Below, in pieces: positions 1 to 10,374 of a DNA stretch of 64,000 nucleotides. Each line of letters starts with the position of its first letter. The first letter of the stretch is position 1. The notes beneath the pieces are model-generated. The model ran no database searches. It was not told the DNA's origin and saw nothing but the letters and a program-made list of their open reading frames with translations. The position numbers were made by a program, and so were the translations under genes. The stretch is from Hygrocybe punicea (Eukaryota; Basidiomycota; Agaricomycetes; Agaricales; Hygrophoraceae): assembly GCA_963556145.1 (NCBI GenBank), contig OY744465.1, positions 1,674,001 to 1,738,000 on the forward strand, read 5' to 3'.

Positions 1-1641
1 GGGTCTGATTCTGATTCTGACGAGGCAGAGACAGGCCGTACACCCGATCCTAATCATCGGATTCGTGTATTAGAAAAGAAGTTGGCCGATGTAAAGAAAG
101 AATTATCTGATTACCGCGCTTTCGTCAGTGAGAGACTCAACTTGACTAGTCTCAGGGACCCGGAAGCAATCAATGACGCCGGTCCTTCCGGGGCTATTTC
201 GACCCCTGTTCGCGATGACGATTCGCATTACTTCCGACACTACGATGACCACGGTGTGTCTCGACGTGTCTGTTTTCTTTCTCTCTTTCGAGTTCTATAT
301 CCCTCTTGCAGATATCCATGCAGTGATGATACAAGATAAAGTCCGCACTTCAACGTATGCATCATTCATTTTGATGAACCCGTCCATTTTCCGTGATGCC
401 GTGGTTTTGGATGTTGGGTGCGGGACTGGGATACTCTCCCTCTTTGCGGCAAGAGGTGGCGCGAAACGCGTACTGGCCGTAGATGCAAGTGATATTGTTG
501 ACAAAGCCGAAAAAATCGTCAAAGCCAACGGATTCGACGATATAATCACGTATGTTTCTTCTTCTTCTTCTTTGCATCTAGTTAGCTGCCTCGGCCTAAC
601 TCCATCTTTGAAACGTAGTGTCATCCGCGGAAAGGTAGAAGATATAACCTTGCCAGACGGAATTCCCCACGTCGATATCATCATCTCGGAATGGATGGGC
701 TACGCTCTCTTATACGAGTCCATGCTCGACTCCGTCTTGCATGCACGAGATCGTTTCCTTCGACCGGATGGAGGACTCATGGCTCCCAGCCAGTGCAAGG
801 TAATGCTCGGTTTGTGTGATGCCAGTGAAATCTTCAAGGAACGGGTGGACTTCTGGCACGATATATACGGTGCGTCCGTTGATCGACGATGTGTGTATTT
901 TTCATGCATTATCAGGTTTTGATCTCTCCGTTATGACTGAGAATCTGTATGACGAGGCGGTTGTGGATGTCGTCGGACCTGACACTATGCTAAGTGATCC
1001 TTGCGTTGTCAAGGTAGATACATCATCTATATCATCTTATCAAGGTCTAACTTAAGCGCCTCATACCGTTCTCAGGATCTACACATAGGAGACATCACTA
1101 CACGCCAGCTTGATTTTGCTTCGCCCTTCACCCTTGTTTCAACGGCGGAACGACGAACAAAGGTTTCTGCCTTTGTTTTGTATTTCGACACTTTCTTCAC
1201 CTTGACAGGCCAACCTGTACCGCCAGGAACGGAGGCCCATGTGATCAAAACTAGCGACGTTACGTTGGCGGAGGTATGGCCTGTTGGCGGTAAACGTCCT
1301 CCACAGCGCAGAAAGAGCAGCCAATTTAGTGAGGTGGACAAAATCACTAGTTTCAGCACTGGACCCAAAAGCATCCCAACGCATTGGAAACAGACGCTTT
1401 TCTTGCTTCGCGAACCAATCGTCGTGGTGGAAGGTTTGTCCACCACTATAAATGATGTTTGTAGCCTAATTGTAGTGTGTTCATTCTGTCAGGAACGATT
1501 GTGTCTGGAATGTTTCACTGTCGTAAAAGCCAGACGAACACACGAGAGCTAGATGTCGAGATTCATTATGCTGTGAGCCAGTCCGTGGAGGCAAAGGTAG
1601 GAAGAGGTGATGTAACAGTGCAGATGTACAAAGTACGGTAG
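1..1641 (+). CDS. Protein arginine N-methyltransferase 3-like, 3' part (5' end outside window)
   Basis: Class I arginine methyltransferase, transferring methyl groups from S-adenosylmethionine to protein arginines. The reading frame is open from base 1, so the N-terminus lies upstream. The first exon has an acidic SDSDSDE stretch and a coiled-coil-like segment (RIRVLEKKLADVKKELSDY), as in PRMT3. Exons I infer: 1-253, 312-549, 619-869, 916-1013, 1076-1433, 1493-1641. All five introns (46-69 nt) are GT-AG and keep frame. Visible motifs: the SAM-binding VLDVGCGTGILSLFAARGGA, the double-E loop SEWMGYALLYESML with both glutamates, and a C-terminal STGP...THWKQTLFLL THW loop. An insert before STGP (EVWPVGGKRPPQRRKSSQ) is longer than I expect for animal PRMT3. 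No internal stop is seen, unlike almost everything else here, so the gene is probably functional. PRMT1 is less likely because of the acidic and coiled-coil leader. Confidence 0.93.
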
Positions 1642-2267
1642 GCACCAGAATATGTAAGTATGTATCAGAATATATAGTAAGTTACAGTTGGTTACTAGTG
1701 CTCGAGCGTCAACACTTACTGGTGAACGAGGTAATGGATATCGAGCTTTATATGATGGTCAAGCACAAATTGTCTCAGAATGGGCCAAATGGCACTGTGA
1801 TAGAAGATTCGCCTCAAATCATCGGAATGTCTTAAGATGCAAGGCTGGCGGTGGTGTACTAGTGAGGACTGATACAAGGAGGCCGAGTGAAGCTGCGCGG
1901 GGCGGTCTGTTGATGATTCAAAGGGTGAGAGGCGCTAGCTCGGCTGGTTTGAGCATAAAGCAAACCATTGATGACGAGAGACTATCATTGGCACCTTCAT
2001 GGACACCATCCGTTCGTCTTCCAGCACGAAGTACGTTCAGTAATACAAACCATCCCGTCGCCATCGCGTCACGGCCCTTATTAATGATCCTTGAGCGGAT
2101 TCCATCCGGAAATATGGCGTGGCGGGGGTTTGGCTGCGCAATGTCCCCGCTTCGGTCCAATCTGTTCTTCTGATACGTCCTAGCCGACATCTAGCCAATG
2201 ACGTGGTAATCGATGGCCAATACCGGCATCAAGGGCAGAATTCACGATACACCTGTTCGCAGTACCA
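1642..2267. other. Intergenic region downstream of PRMT3-like gene
   Basis: No recognisable gene. Open frames on both strands (plus 1688-2173, minus 1918-2190) resemble no family I know and have no clear splice or start context. The PRMT3 3' UTR and terminator must lie at the left edge. It ends at the left boundary of the inverted-repeat element at 2268. Confidence 0.4.
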
Positions 2268-2555
2268 CACAGGGTGCATGGTAGCATACTATATAATGCA
2301 GTATGTTAAATTTATTGGACAAGTATAGGCATCAGAAGAGTTACATGTAGCACAAAAAGCACAAAAAGCCATAAGCTGGGCCAGCTTATATTAGCGGGGT
2401 CGATCCACTATTAAAAGCTGGGGCCCGCTTATTTGAAGACACTAAAAGCACGAATAGGTCAATAAGCTAGGTGTCTTTTGTGGAAGCACCATGTACTTTT
2501 TAATTTCAAGGTAGGCTTTTCGTCACTTCAGTAGGGGGTATCAAAACAGCTTATA

Positions 2556-3035
2556 TTATTTGCAGCAGGGGGGCACAGGGAGGCACAGGAATACGAAGCA
2601 TGTAACTACGGCAGACAGATGGAGACGAGACGGCGCATTTTGCGCGGCGGAGTTGCCAATCGTGATTAGGCTGCACAAATATGTCAGTACCTGTATGAAC
2701 TTAGCCCGGGAACACTCACCTGCTTCGCCATCGGAATCTGACTGGACTAGTAAAAATCCATCATTTTCACTGGTATTGCCAGACATGGGCTCGCCTGAGG
2801 ACTCGCTCTGGGTGTCGAAGGCAAATTGCCTTGCCACCGTTATGATCTCAAACCACTGTTTCAAATCCAAAAAGCTCGAGCAACCTAGGGCAGCTATGAG
2901 TTAGGACCCAACCGAATAGGTTATTAGCTTTCTTACTGCTTGGATCGATAAACCGAGGGCGCCTACTGGCTGCGCATCCCAATAGTAGCAGTCTGTCGAG
3001 TACTTTGTGTCCTTGAGATGCGAGGAGAGAGTGTA
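2556..3035 (-). CDS. Hypothetical protein fragment with possible introns
   Basis: Not recognised. On the minus strand a readable stretch (VLDRLLLLGCAASRRPRFIDPSS) is followed by a plausible GTAAGA...TCATAG intron (about 2917-2960) and then by a frame containing DLKQWFEIITVARQFAFDTQ and a Ser/Glu/Asp-rich segment ending GEAG before a GTGAGT donor near 2720. The acceptor for that donor is unclear. It lies inside the TA-flanked element, so it may be cargo or an eroded element gene. Confidence 0.25.
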
Positions 3036-3099
3036 AGTTATAACGTCAGTTTGGAAGAGCTAGAAAACAAATAAGTCAGTGGTCAGCATCCGTTCACCT

Positions 3100-3340
3100 C
3101 AACGCACTGTCCATGGCATGGTGCTGGGGCTGCTGACACGGTTGTCACCTGCCAGCACCAACTTGGTGCTGTGCTAGCATCGTCATTGCTGGTGTTGATG
3201 CTGTGCTGGGGCTCCAGTGCTGGTTTTGGCCACCGGTGTTGGTGCTGTCGCAGGTGTCTGTGTTGATGTTGGGCTGGTACTGGTGTGGCTGCCGGCACCA
3301 CTCTCCTAGTGTCAGTGTACACGCTAGTGCTAGAGTTGAA
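3100..3340. repeat. Low-complexity CTGGTG/CAGCAC-rich stretch
   Basis: Dense repetition of GCTGGTG and CAGCACC words makes open frames in several phases. It has no fixed period and no family resemblance, so I treat it as simple-sequence-like DNA analogous to the trinucleotide tracts of the hAT elements. Confidence 0.5.
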
Positions 3341-3742
3341 ACTTGTCCTTACCTTGTTGAGGTCGCTGCCATTTTTACTGCCGTATCCCTGCTGTTGTCG
3401 TTCCGTCGTTTTCGTTGCCCTCGCCATCTTCATCGTCCTTGCCGTTGCCACTGCCCTGCCCTGAAAATGAAATTTGGCACTGTACCACACTGCTACTTAC
3501 TAGTGTCGGTCCAAGGTTCAACGGGTGTTCATGTTGGTGCTAAGGCAAAGTTGAACATGGACCAAACAAAGGTAAAGTATGGACTTCGCTGATTTTTTTG
3601 ACATCACTCCAACTCCGCCGTCATGCTCTCCCTTTTCCTCTCATGCTATCCCTCTCATGCTCTCCCTCTCCACACTTGCCAACATCCCCACACTTGACTC
3701 ACCCACGACATCACGAACAACCCAATATGGAATAGCACAAAG

Positions 3743-4052
3743 GTGAGTGTTATTATCATTTTTATCTACCGTTATTATTTGATATTATACAGGTCATTTG
3801 TAACTATTGCAACGAAACAAGGGCTGAAATGAAGACACAACCAAACGTGAATGGCTGCGAAGAGGACGACCCAACAACGGTAACGGCGATGGCAGCAGAG
3901 GCCAAAGTGAAGTGAGACCGGGGGAGTGGTGCACCCACCCCGGTCGCCAGGTGAGTTCTCTCCTGTGCCCATGCGCGAAGACACTCACCCCCAATGCCAC
4001 CTCGCATCCACATGGCATTGCTTCAATTGACGCATGTCCCGCGCCACGAGGT
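3743..4052 (+). repeat. Splice-donor/palindrome cassette (copy B)
   Basis: An intron-like segment 3743-3792 (AAAG|GTGAGT ... ATACAG) is followed by a short open stretch including VICNYCNETRAEM, a CxxC pair that could be a worn BED-finger remnant. Next come GTGGTGCACCCACC (about 3926-3940), a donor-like CCAG|GTGAGT at 3951, and a palindrome at 3998-4052 with left arm CACCTCGC, core TTCAATTGACG and right arm CACGAGGTC. The order matches copies in the hAT elements at 33514, 43237 and 47068, yet the host element here is TA-flanked. Confidence 0.6.
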
Positions 4053-4726
4053 CAATGGTGGGTATGGGCGTGTGTATGAAGGGGCAGGCCTGCAAGTATG
4101 CATCGGCAGACACGCGAACTATGGTTTCTCGTGGGTACGAGTACAGATTGCGCCCAGAATACCTGTGTCATTAGCAACGGTACTGATTCTAATGCACACT
4201 CGTCACAGTAGTTTTGCAGATATAACATTACATATATATAAGAATAGGCTGCCGGAATAAAAAAAAAGCCTAGTCAGAAAAGCAGAAGATGGAATGAAAA
4301 AGGAGAAAGCACTGAAAAGCACTGAAAAGTTCTGGGCTAAAAGCGCAAGTTCGAGCAAAAAAGGTAAAAGCTTATTTAAGCATATGTAAATCTACTGATG
4401 CTACTAAATATTGTTATCATATGGTTGCACACAGTATTCAAAGAGTATTCAATATTATGATTCAATATTTCGAAACAAAGTACATTACCAGTATTGAATG
4501 GCAATTTTACAATACTACTTCAATAATTTCAGTAAATGTCTTGTTATTCAAGCAGTATTCTAAAAGTGTCATTCAATACTAGTAATTTACTTTGTCTCAA
4601 AATATTGAATCATCATTTTGAATACTCTTTGAATACTGTGTGCAACAATATGATAACAATATTCAGTATACTTGTCCAATAAATTCAACATGCTTCATTA
4701 CACAGTATGCTACCATGCACCCTGTG

Positions 4727-5268
4727 CCAGTCAATGTTGACAAAAGAGTTGAGGGAGGAATGACAGCACAAATTTCAGGGTCGTCGACAATGAGTCAAAG
4801 GTTGCTGATTTCCAGAAAGAATTGAAGTTGGTACAAGCCGCAACTTGAAGAATGTTCGTCTAAGAGACTTGTGAACATAGATTCGAATCGGGGGGACTAA
4901 TGACTCTTGAATATGTTTGGCACCCCGATGATGTTATGCGTACAGTGTCCACCACCTTGGCACAAAATAGACCAGAGTGAGGGGATTGTTTGACGACAAG
5001 TTCTGTAGTGATTTTGTGTAAACCGCCGAGAGTTGCTTCTCATTAATTTTGAGAAATTCCGAGGGCTCTCAAGGATGTGATGCGATATCCAGCCCACGAC
5101 GAGTGTGGTGAGATGGAATGAACGGAGCCTGAAAATGAACGGAAGTAAGGGCTATTGATCAGGTGGGGAACAGACATTATTTGACGTACCACGATTGCCT
5201 GGAAAAGGTAGATTAGGAATTTCAGGCAAGTCACAGATAGCAATCCCTTGCCAAGAGCATGGAGCGTA
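4727..5268 (-). pseudogene. Possible decayed minus-strand coding segment
   Basis: The minus strand between about 5130 and 4730 reads as long stretches with few stops (one includes FLKINEKQLSAVYTKSLQ) after an acceptor-like TTTTCAG near 5133. I do not recognise the protein. It flanks pogo-like element 1, which inserted at TA 5267-5268. It could be a host gene remnant or an older repeat. Confidence 0.25.
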
Positions 5269-5977
5269 CTGTACTATTCCTAGCACTGAGTTTGAAAATG
5301 GGTAGGTTTTTGAAAACTCGATACAGAGACTCGCTCCTTGGAATTTCGGCCTCTGGGATGCTCGGAAAAAACACCGACAGCATCCATTTGTATACCCGTA
5401 AATTTTGTTTGAAAAAAATCCTCGAGGATTTGATGATATTACATGAACAATAGTCAAAAAACTGACTGTCAGGGGAAAAACAGAACCAGAACTCATATTG
5501 ACCTAAATAATTATTTAAAAAATTATATTCATGATATGTATGGCCAAGGCGACCTCAATACCAAAATTTGTGACCAGACAATGACTGTATGCAGCTGAAC
5601 AGAGATTTTGACAAGAGTGTGACAATCTCGGCTCAGCGGAGCTAGTGCGGAGTTGATGTCATTAATATTGTCTCGTGCTTCAGTTGCGTTGTGTCAACAC
5701 AATTTATTGTTGATTAAAATTTCTTCTCTGTGCCCCCCCCCTCCTAGCTGGATGATGGCATGCCTTCTACGGAGTTTTTTGCCTTCAAAAGTTTCTCAAA
5801 GTCTAAAAGGGAACAGATCATCCAAGAAGGAGTCAAACTCTATCGGATACAACAGAAACCTAATTTCTCTGCTATCAAACAGTTTCTCAACAGAAAATAT
5901 AAAACAGACATTTGTCTTGGTACTATTCATAATCGAGCTTCTGGCCAACATCAGGACACTAGGACTGGTCATGCAAT

Positions 5978-7883
5978 TAGTGTTGCCACGGCGCGGTCCG
6001 GCTCGGCTCGGCTACGGCTAACAACGGCTAACCCATATATGGGTTGTTAGCCGGACCGGACCGTTGTGGCAACGGCTAAACCGTGGCTAGCCATCCAAAA
6101 AAGGAAATTAACAGCAGACTGCCTAACGACCACTGTCAAGGTTGAATATCACCACCAATCTCACCACACCATGCCTGACGCCAACAGCCATGGCCACACC
6201 AGCTCGCGACAACGCTGGCTGACCCCAAACAAAGGCCACAGCACCCCAACGGCAACCAGCAGAGGGGCGAGGAATGAAGCGGCAACGGAAGCCGTTATGT
6301 CTTTTCTTGAATCCTTGTTTTTTTTTTTACTACCAACTTATTTCTGATTACAGCACAAATGATTTCGAGGCAACAGCAGCCCGGACAGCAGCAGCGATGA
6401 CCAATGATGGCGATGGCAACAGCGGCAACGATGGCAACAGCAGTGCCAGCAGCAACGACAAGCGATGCGTGCCAGTCCCAGACGTAGCGGAAGGTCGTGC
6501 ACCCACCTCTGAGTTTTTTTTCTTACTTTTACTAATGAAGATCCGCCTAGCTATGCACAACAACAACATGGCCGCATCCCAATGCCCTGCAACCAGACAA
6601 TTACAATCATCACAAAGCCTGTACAGCCTACTCCCACCCTCCCAATCTGCATTCGTCTCCCCCACGCAGCTTCCACACCATGGTCCGCAGCACTACCACC
6701 ACCATCAGCAACACAGCACCTCATAAACGGTCGCCGTCCGATGTCTCCACTCGCCCCTGCACACGCCCCTCCCACCGTGCATGGCTTTCCTGCGCTCCAA
6801 GCCTGAGCCAGACTTCTACCGCAAAGCCATACCTGCCCACATGCGCTGTTCGCCGGAGGGGCAGAAAATCCTCATCATGGGCGCGCGTCTGGCCGTGTCC
6901 ATCTGGTGCCCTTGCTGAGTGAGTTGTTTCTTTCAGGCTGTTGTTGGGGAGGATATCGAGTGGGAGGGGGGCACTGTTGTCTCATTGTTTTGAGAGTAGG
7001 TTCGTGTCAGATTGTATGGGCTACCCGCTACTGATTCAGGATGGTTCGTATACAGCACGTATGCCGGCGGATGTTGATGAGCAGGCATTTCCGCCTGGAT
7101 CCAGTGTGCTCCCGAGGCTAGACATGTCTGGATATGTGGACATGGACGGCTTGGACTTGGGCAGGGGCATGGGCATGGAGGAGGATTTGGGGAACGAGGG
7201 AAGGGGAACGAAGATGAGAAGTCCCCACCCCTCTCCCGTAGCCCTACCCCACTGCCTCCCTGAGCCAACCACCACCTCGCGAATGGGTACGGCCGTGTCA
7301 ATTGATGCGTGCATGGCATTCGCGAGGTGAACACAAGGACCATAATGACGATGACAGCCGACAAGGCCAATGACGATGGACAGGGCAGGAGCAACAGAAA
7401 GGAAATGAGGATGAGTCTGCCCCTCTCCCTGCTGCCCGGCCCACCCTGCAAATATATATAGCCACGTCAATTGACCTGTGCGCCGCACTCACCCTTTCAC
7501 AGGTGCCTCGGAAGGTGCATATAAGTAGGTATATTTCATTTTTTTCATATACATGTACATAAAAGTAGGCTATGTGGAGATGCACAAAAAGAAAAAGAAA
7601 AAACAGGTGCACATATCAGTGATCAACACCTGAAAAACTCGCGAAATGCGGCCGTACATGTTAGTGAGGTGTGGGAGGCAACAGACGGGTTATCCAAGTG
7701 ACGTTGAAGCCAGCAAACAGGCTGGATACCTAAATTTCATAATTTGGGTATTTGGTAATGGCTAATAACGGCTAGCCGTGGCTAAGCTGAGGTTTAACCG
7801 TTAGCTGAGTGAACAGCTCGGCTTGGCTAATTATGGTCTGGCTCCAATGGCTAACGGTTTCGGACCGAGCCATGGCAACACTA
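5978..7883. mobile_element. Non-autonomous hAT element A in pogo transposase
   Basis: Ends TAGTGTTGCC (5978) and GGCAACACTA (7883). An exact 8-bp duplication CATGCAAT lies at 5970-5977 and 7884-7891. Both subterminal zones are rich in GGCTAACGGCTA-like words. An intron-like segment (6294-6353) ends in GATTACAG before a CAG/CAA-rich stretch. GTCGTGCACCCACC is near 6494, and two palindromes with TCAATTGA cores lie at 7273-7328 and about 7450-7505. No transposase is encoded. The open frames at 6274-7330 on both strands come from compositional bias. Confidence 0.88.
7273..7328. repeat. 55-bp palindrome with CACCTCGCGAATG arms
   Basis: Left arm CACCTCGCGAATG is exactly inverse to right arm CATTCGCGAGGTG (13 bp). 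The centre holds GTGTCAATTGATGCG. It is one of the best preserved copies of the recurrent palindrome. Confidence 0.8.
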
Positions 7884-9939
7884 CATGCAATACAGTAGCT
7901 CCTTTCACCTGTGCAGGATAATGTGCTTGTTGAATGGATCATCCATCTCTCAGACACCAGTCATTGCATTAGCAAACGATCAGTCCAAAAAAAGGCAGAA
8001 TTGCTTTGTGGACGACGACCAGGTCAAACCTGGGTTCACATTTTCCTTTCACGCCATCCTGAGGTCATTCTTGGCAAACCATCAGGTCTCGATCTGAAAC
8101 GGGCACAAGCATTCAATCGGCCAACCATTGCTCGTCATTTTGACCTTCTGGAATCGATCATCAAGAAGCACGATATCCCCATCGAGAATATTTACAATAT
8201 GGATGAAAAAGGTGTTCAACGAGGGGGTGGTCGCAAAGCCCAGGCCCAAAAAGACCTCATTTCCTGTACTAAGTGCCCAAAATACAAACTCTGGAGTGCA
8301 AATCTTGAGCTTGTCACAATTGTGGAATGTGTTGCTGCAGACGGAGGATCAATTTCGCCAGGAATCATTTTTGAAGGAAAACAACAGTATGAACAGGCAT
8401 GGTTTGAGGTTGATCCTAAGATATCATATGTTTCAAATGTTTTGTGTGAGCCTTTCTAAGATATACTATTAACTAGCATCGGACTCTCCGACAATAGATG
8501 GACAAGTGACTTCCATTGTTATAATTGGTTCAAAGATAATTTTATTCTCCAAGCCGAAGCACGCAACATCTCCGGCAAACCTATTCTTCTTATCTATGAT
8601 GGCCATGGCTCACATGAGAGGTACAATCTCCTCCGTCTCACCCAAGAACATAACATCATACTGTTTTCCCTTCCCCCACACACCACCCACAAACTCCAGC
8701 CCTTGGATGTCAGTGTCTTTGGTCCCTTTGCATGGGCATGGGTTGAAAGATGTGATGAATATATGGAGGAGTATCTGGAAGAGATTCCGAGAGATCAGTT
8801 TGTTAAACACTATGGATGTGCAACAACAAACTTTCAAGGAGACAACTATTTGTGCCACATTCCAAAAGAGTGGCATTTGGCCAATTAACTGGGATCTCTT
8901 CACTGATGCAGAATTTGTGCCAAGCAACGACACCTCTACCACTGCTCGTGATGTGCCTAACAGCTATCCTGTTCATGTGGAGGAGTGGCCAGACCACCAG
9001 TCATGGTCTGATGACGAACCCAATTCTGAACCAGACTCTGGCAATGACGAGGATGCAGAGAATGACTCACAAACACACCAGACGGCACCCTCTCCATCCT
9101 CACAGCCTTCTTCGTCATTCACTCCTTCCAGCATTCCACCATCCCAGTTCTATTCAAAGGTACCAAAAACGGTTCATCGTGGTTGAAACAAGGAAGCATA
9201 CATTTGTGCACTGGAGGAAGAAGTCAGTGGGTTACATTATGAGAATGAAGAACTTGCTGCCCATGCTGTCATGGCATTTGATCAAGTGCGACACCTCAAG
9301 CACCACTTGAATGACAAAGCCTCCCAGTCTAAAAGAAGGAAGTTGAACACTGATTCGAGGTGGCTCAACTTGGGAGAAGTGCTGGCCCAATGTGAATGGG
9401 AGGAGGTGGAGGCTGAGGCTGAAGCGGCACGCAAACAAGCAAAAGCAGATGAAAAGAGAGCTGAAGAAAAGGAGCAGCAGTGGATCTGTGAGAACAGGGA
9501 CCCCAGCGAGCCCTTTGTTGGTGCACTGAACAGCTGGAAAAAAGCAGACCTTCAAGATATTGCATATGTACTAGGACTGGACATTGAAGGGAAAGTGGAT
9601 GACCTCAAATCAAGAATCAATGTGCACTTTGATAGCCACGAAGATCTCCATAGCAATGCTCATTTCATCGGCCTCTTCCCTCAGTTTTCCTGGAAAGCCC
9701 TCAGTCTCCCCTCAACAGTTTCAGCCAATCCTCGCCTCTTGCAACCACTTCACGACATAATTAATACCAATCACTTTACTTTCAATCAACCCAGTACACA
9801 GCTGAACGATCCACAATACATTACACCCCTTTATACAAACTCACCCATTCGTCAACCAGGGCCATCTAATCTACCACCAGGACCACTACCCCTGGGATAC
9901 ATTGCACATATACCACCCTATTATACATTAATTATATGA

Positions 9940-10317
9940 GATTTTTGGAGTAATTCTTACCCTACTTGTCCTTTATTGCTTGTATCGTATCCACTGATAT
10001 TGAGTATTCACCAGTTTCTTAGCAGTAAGACATGGACTGACTGATGAGAGAGCAAACGTGGTGAGCTGCTGAGCGGGAATTGAATTGACCATGACAAATG
10101 TGACTTCTTGGTTTTCAAAAACCTGCTTTTCACGACTCGGACAATAGGCAAACCTTTCTTCACCAACTCACCTCATTTTACCCATCATTTTGTTATGTAG
10201 ATCTTTGTAATAGACCCATTACCACTCACCACAAGAAGCCGAAGGTCTTAATCTTACTGCAAGGACGAATACAGGTTGTTTTTCTAAAAACTTTCAAAAA
10301 CCTACCCAATGATAGTA
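9940..10317. other. 3' non-coding part of pogo-like element 1
   Basis: No gene. It holds the right TIR of element 1, with TTCAAAAACCTACCC near 10292, up to the TA (10316-10317) used by pogo-like element 2. Confidence 0.6.
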
Positions 10318-10374
10318 CAATTTTAATCAATTCACCGGGGGGTGTGACATGTGACATGTCTGGTGAACTGAGGA

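Larger units (their letters stand above)
2328..4401. mobile_element. TA-flanked element inserted in the CACAGGGTGC MITE
   Basis: The left end GGCATCAGAAGAGTTACAT matches the reverse complement of the right end (GCATCAGTAGATTTACAT). TA lies at 2326-2327 and 4402-4403, and removing the element rejoins the interrupted inverted repeat. Both subterminal regions (2345-2480 and 4265-4380) are full of AAAAGC words, and 2370-2390 holds a near-perfect palindrome ATAAGCTGG/CCAGCTTAT. The TA duplication suggests Tc1/mariner or a relative, but no transposase is visible. It contains a possible minus-strand gene, a low-complexity stretch and a copy of the splice-donor/palindrome cassette. Confidence 0.7.
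2268..4726. mobile_element. Inverted-repeat MITE/fold-back with CACAGGGTGC ends, split by an insertion
   Basis: Left end CACAGGGTGCATGGTAGCAT at 2268 is the reverse complement of the right end (to 4726), and homology continues for about 60 bp to GGACAAGTATA. The repeat then resumes at 4404 on the far side of an inserted element: 4404-4506 pairs with about 4574-4666. Without the insertion the element would be about 380 bp and nearly palindromic. CCA flanks both ends (2265-2267 and 4727-4729), a possible 3-bp target duplication. The element at 45319-46913 has the same type of end. Confidence 0.75.
5752..9939 (+). pseudogene. Pogo/Tigger-type transposase with SAP domain (element 1), disrupted
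   Basis: Would cut and rejoin DNA at the element's TIRs. The N-terminal part (5752-5977) has a Psq-like HTH (KREQIIQEGVKLYRIQQKPNF). A hAT element interrupts it at HAI, and the frame resumes at 7892 after an in-frame TAG at about 7895 where a Gln codon is expected. The continuation has VLVEWIIHLSDTSH, NIYNMDEKGVQRG (first Asp), LLIYDGHGSHE (second Asp) and LPPHTTHKLQPLDVSVFGP (third Asp region). After frameshifts near 8465 and 8835, an acidic Ser/Pro linker leads to a Glu/Ala coiled coil and a SAP-like motif (WKKADLQDIAYVLGLDIEGK, about 9535-9620), ending at 9939. The insertion, stop and frameshifts make it inactive. Confidence 0.85.

Noticed and set aside
1688..2190. Overlapping open frames on both strands downstream of the PRMT3-like gene
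   Set aside because: No recognisable motif, splice context or codon pattern to favour either strand.
4860..4900. tRNA-like TTCGAATC word
   Set aside because: No cloverleaf arms, acceptor pairing or anticodon loop could be placed around it. No tRNA or rRNA gene was found in the window.
6933..7488. 172- and 150-codon minus-strand frames inside hAT element A
   Set aside because: They overlap each other and plus-strand frames across GC-biased, repeat-rich element DNA, and they cover the palindrome cassette.
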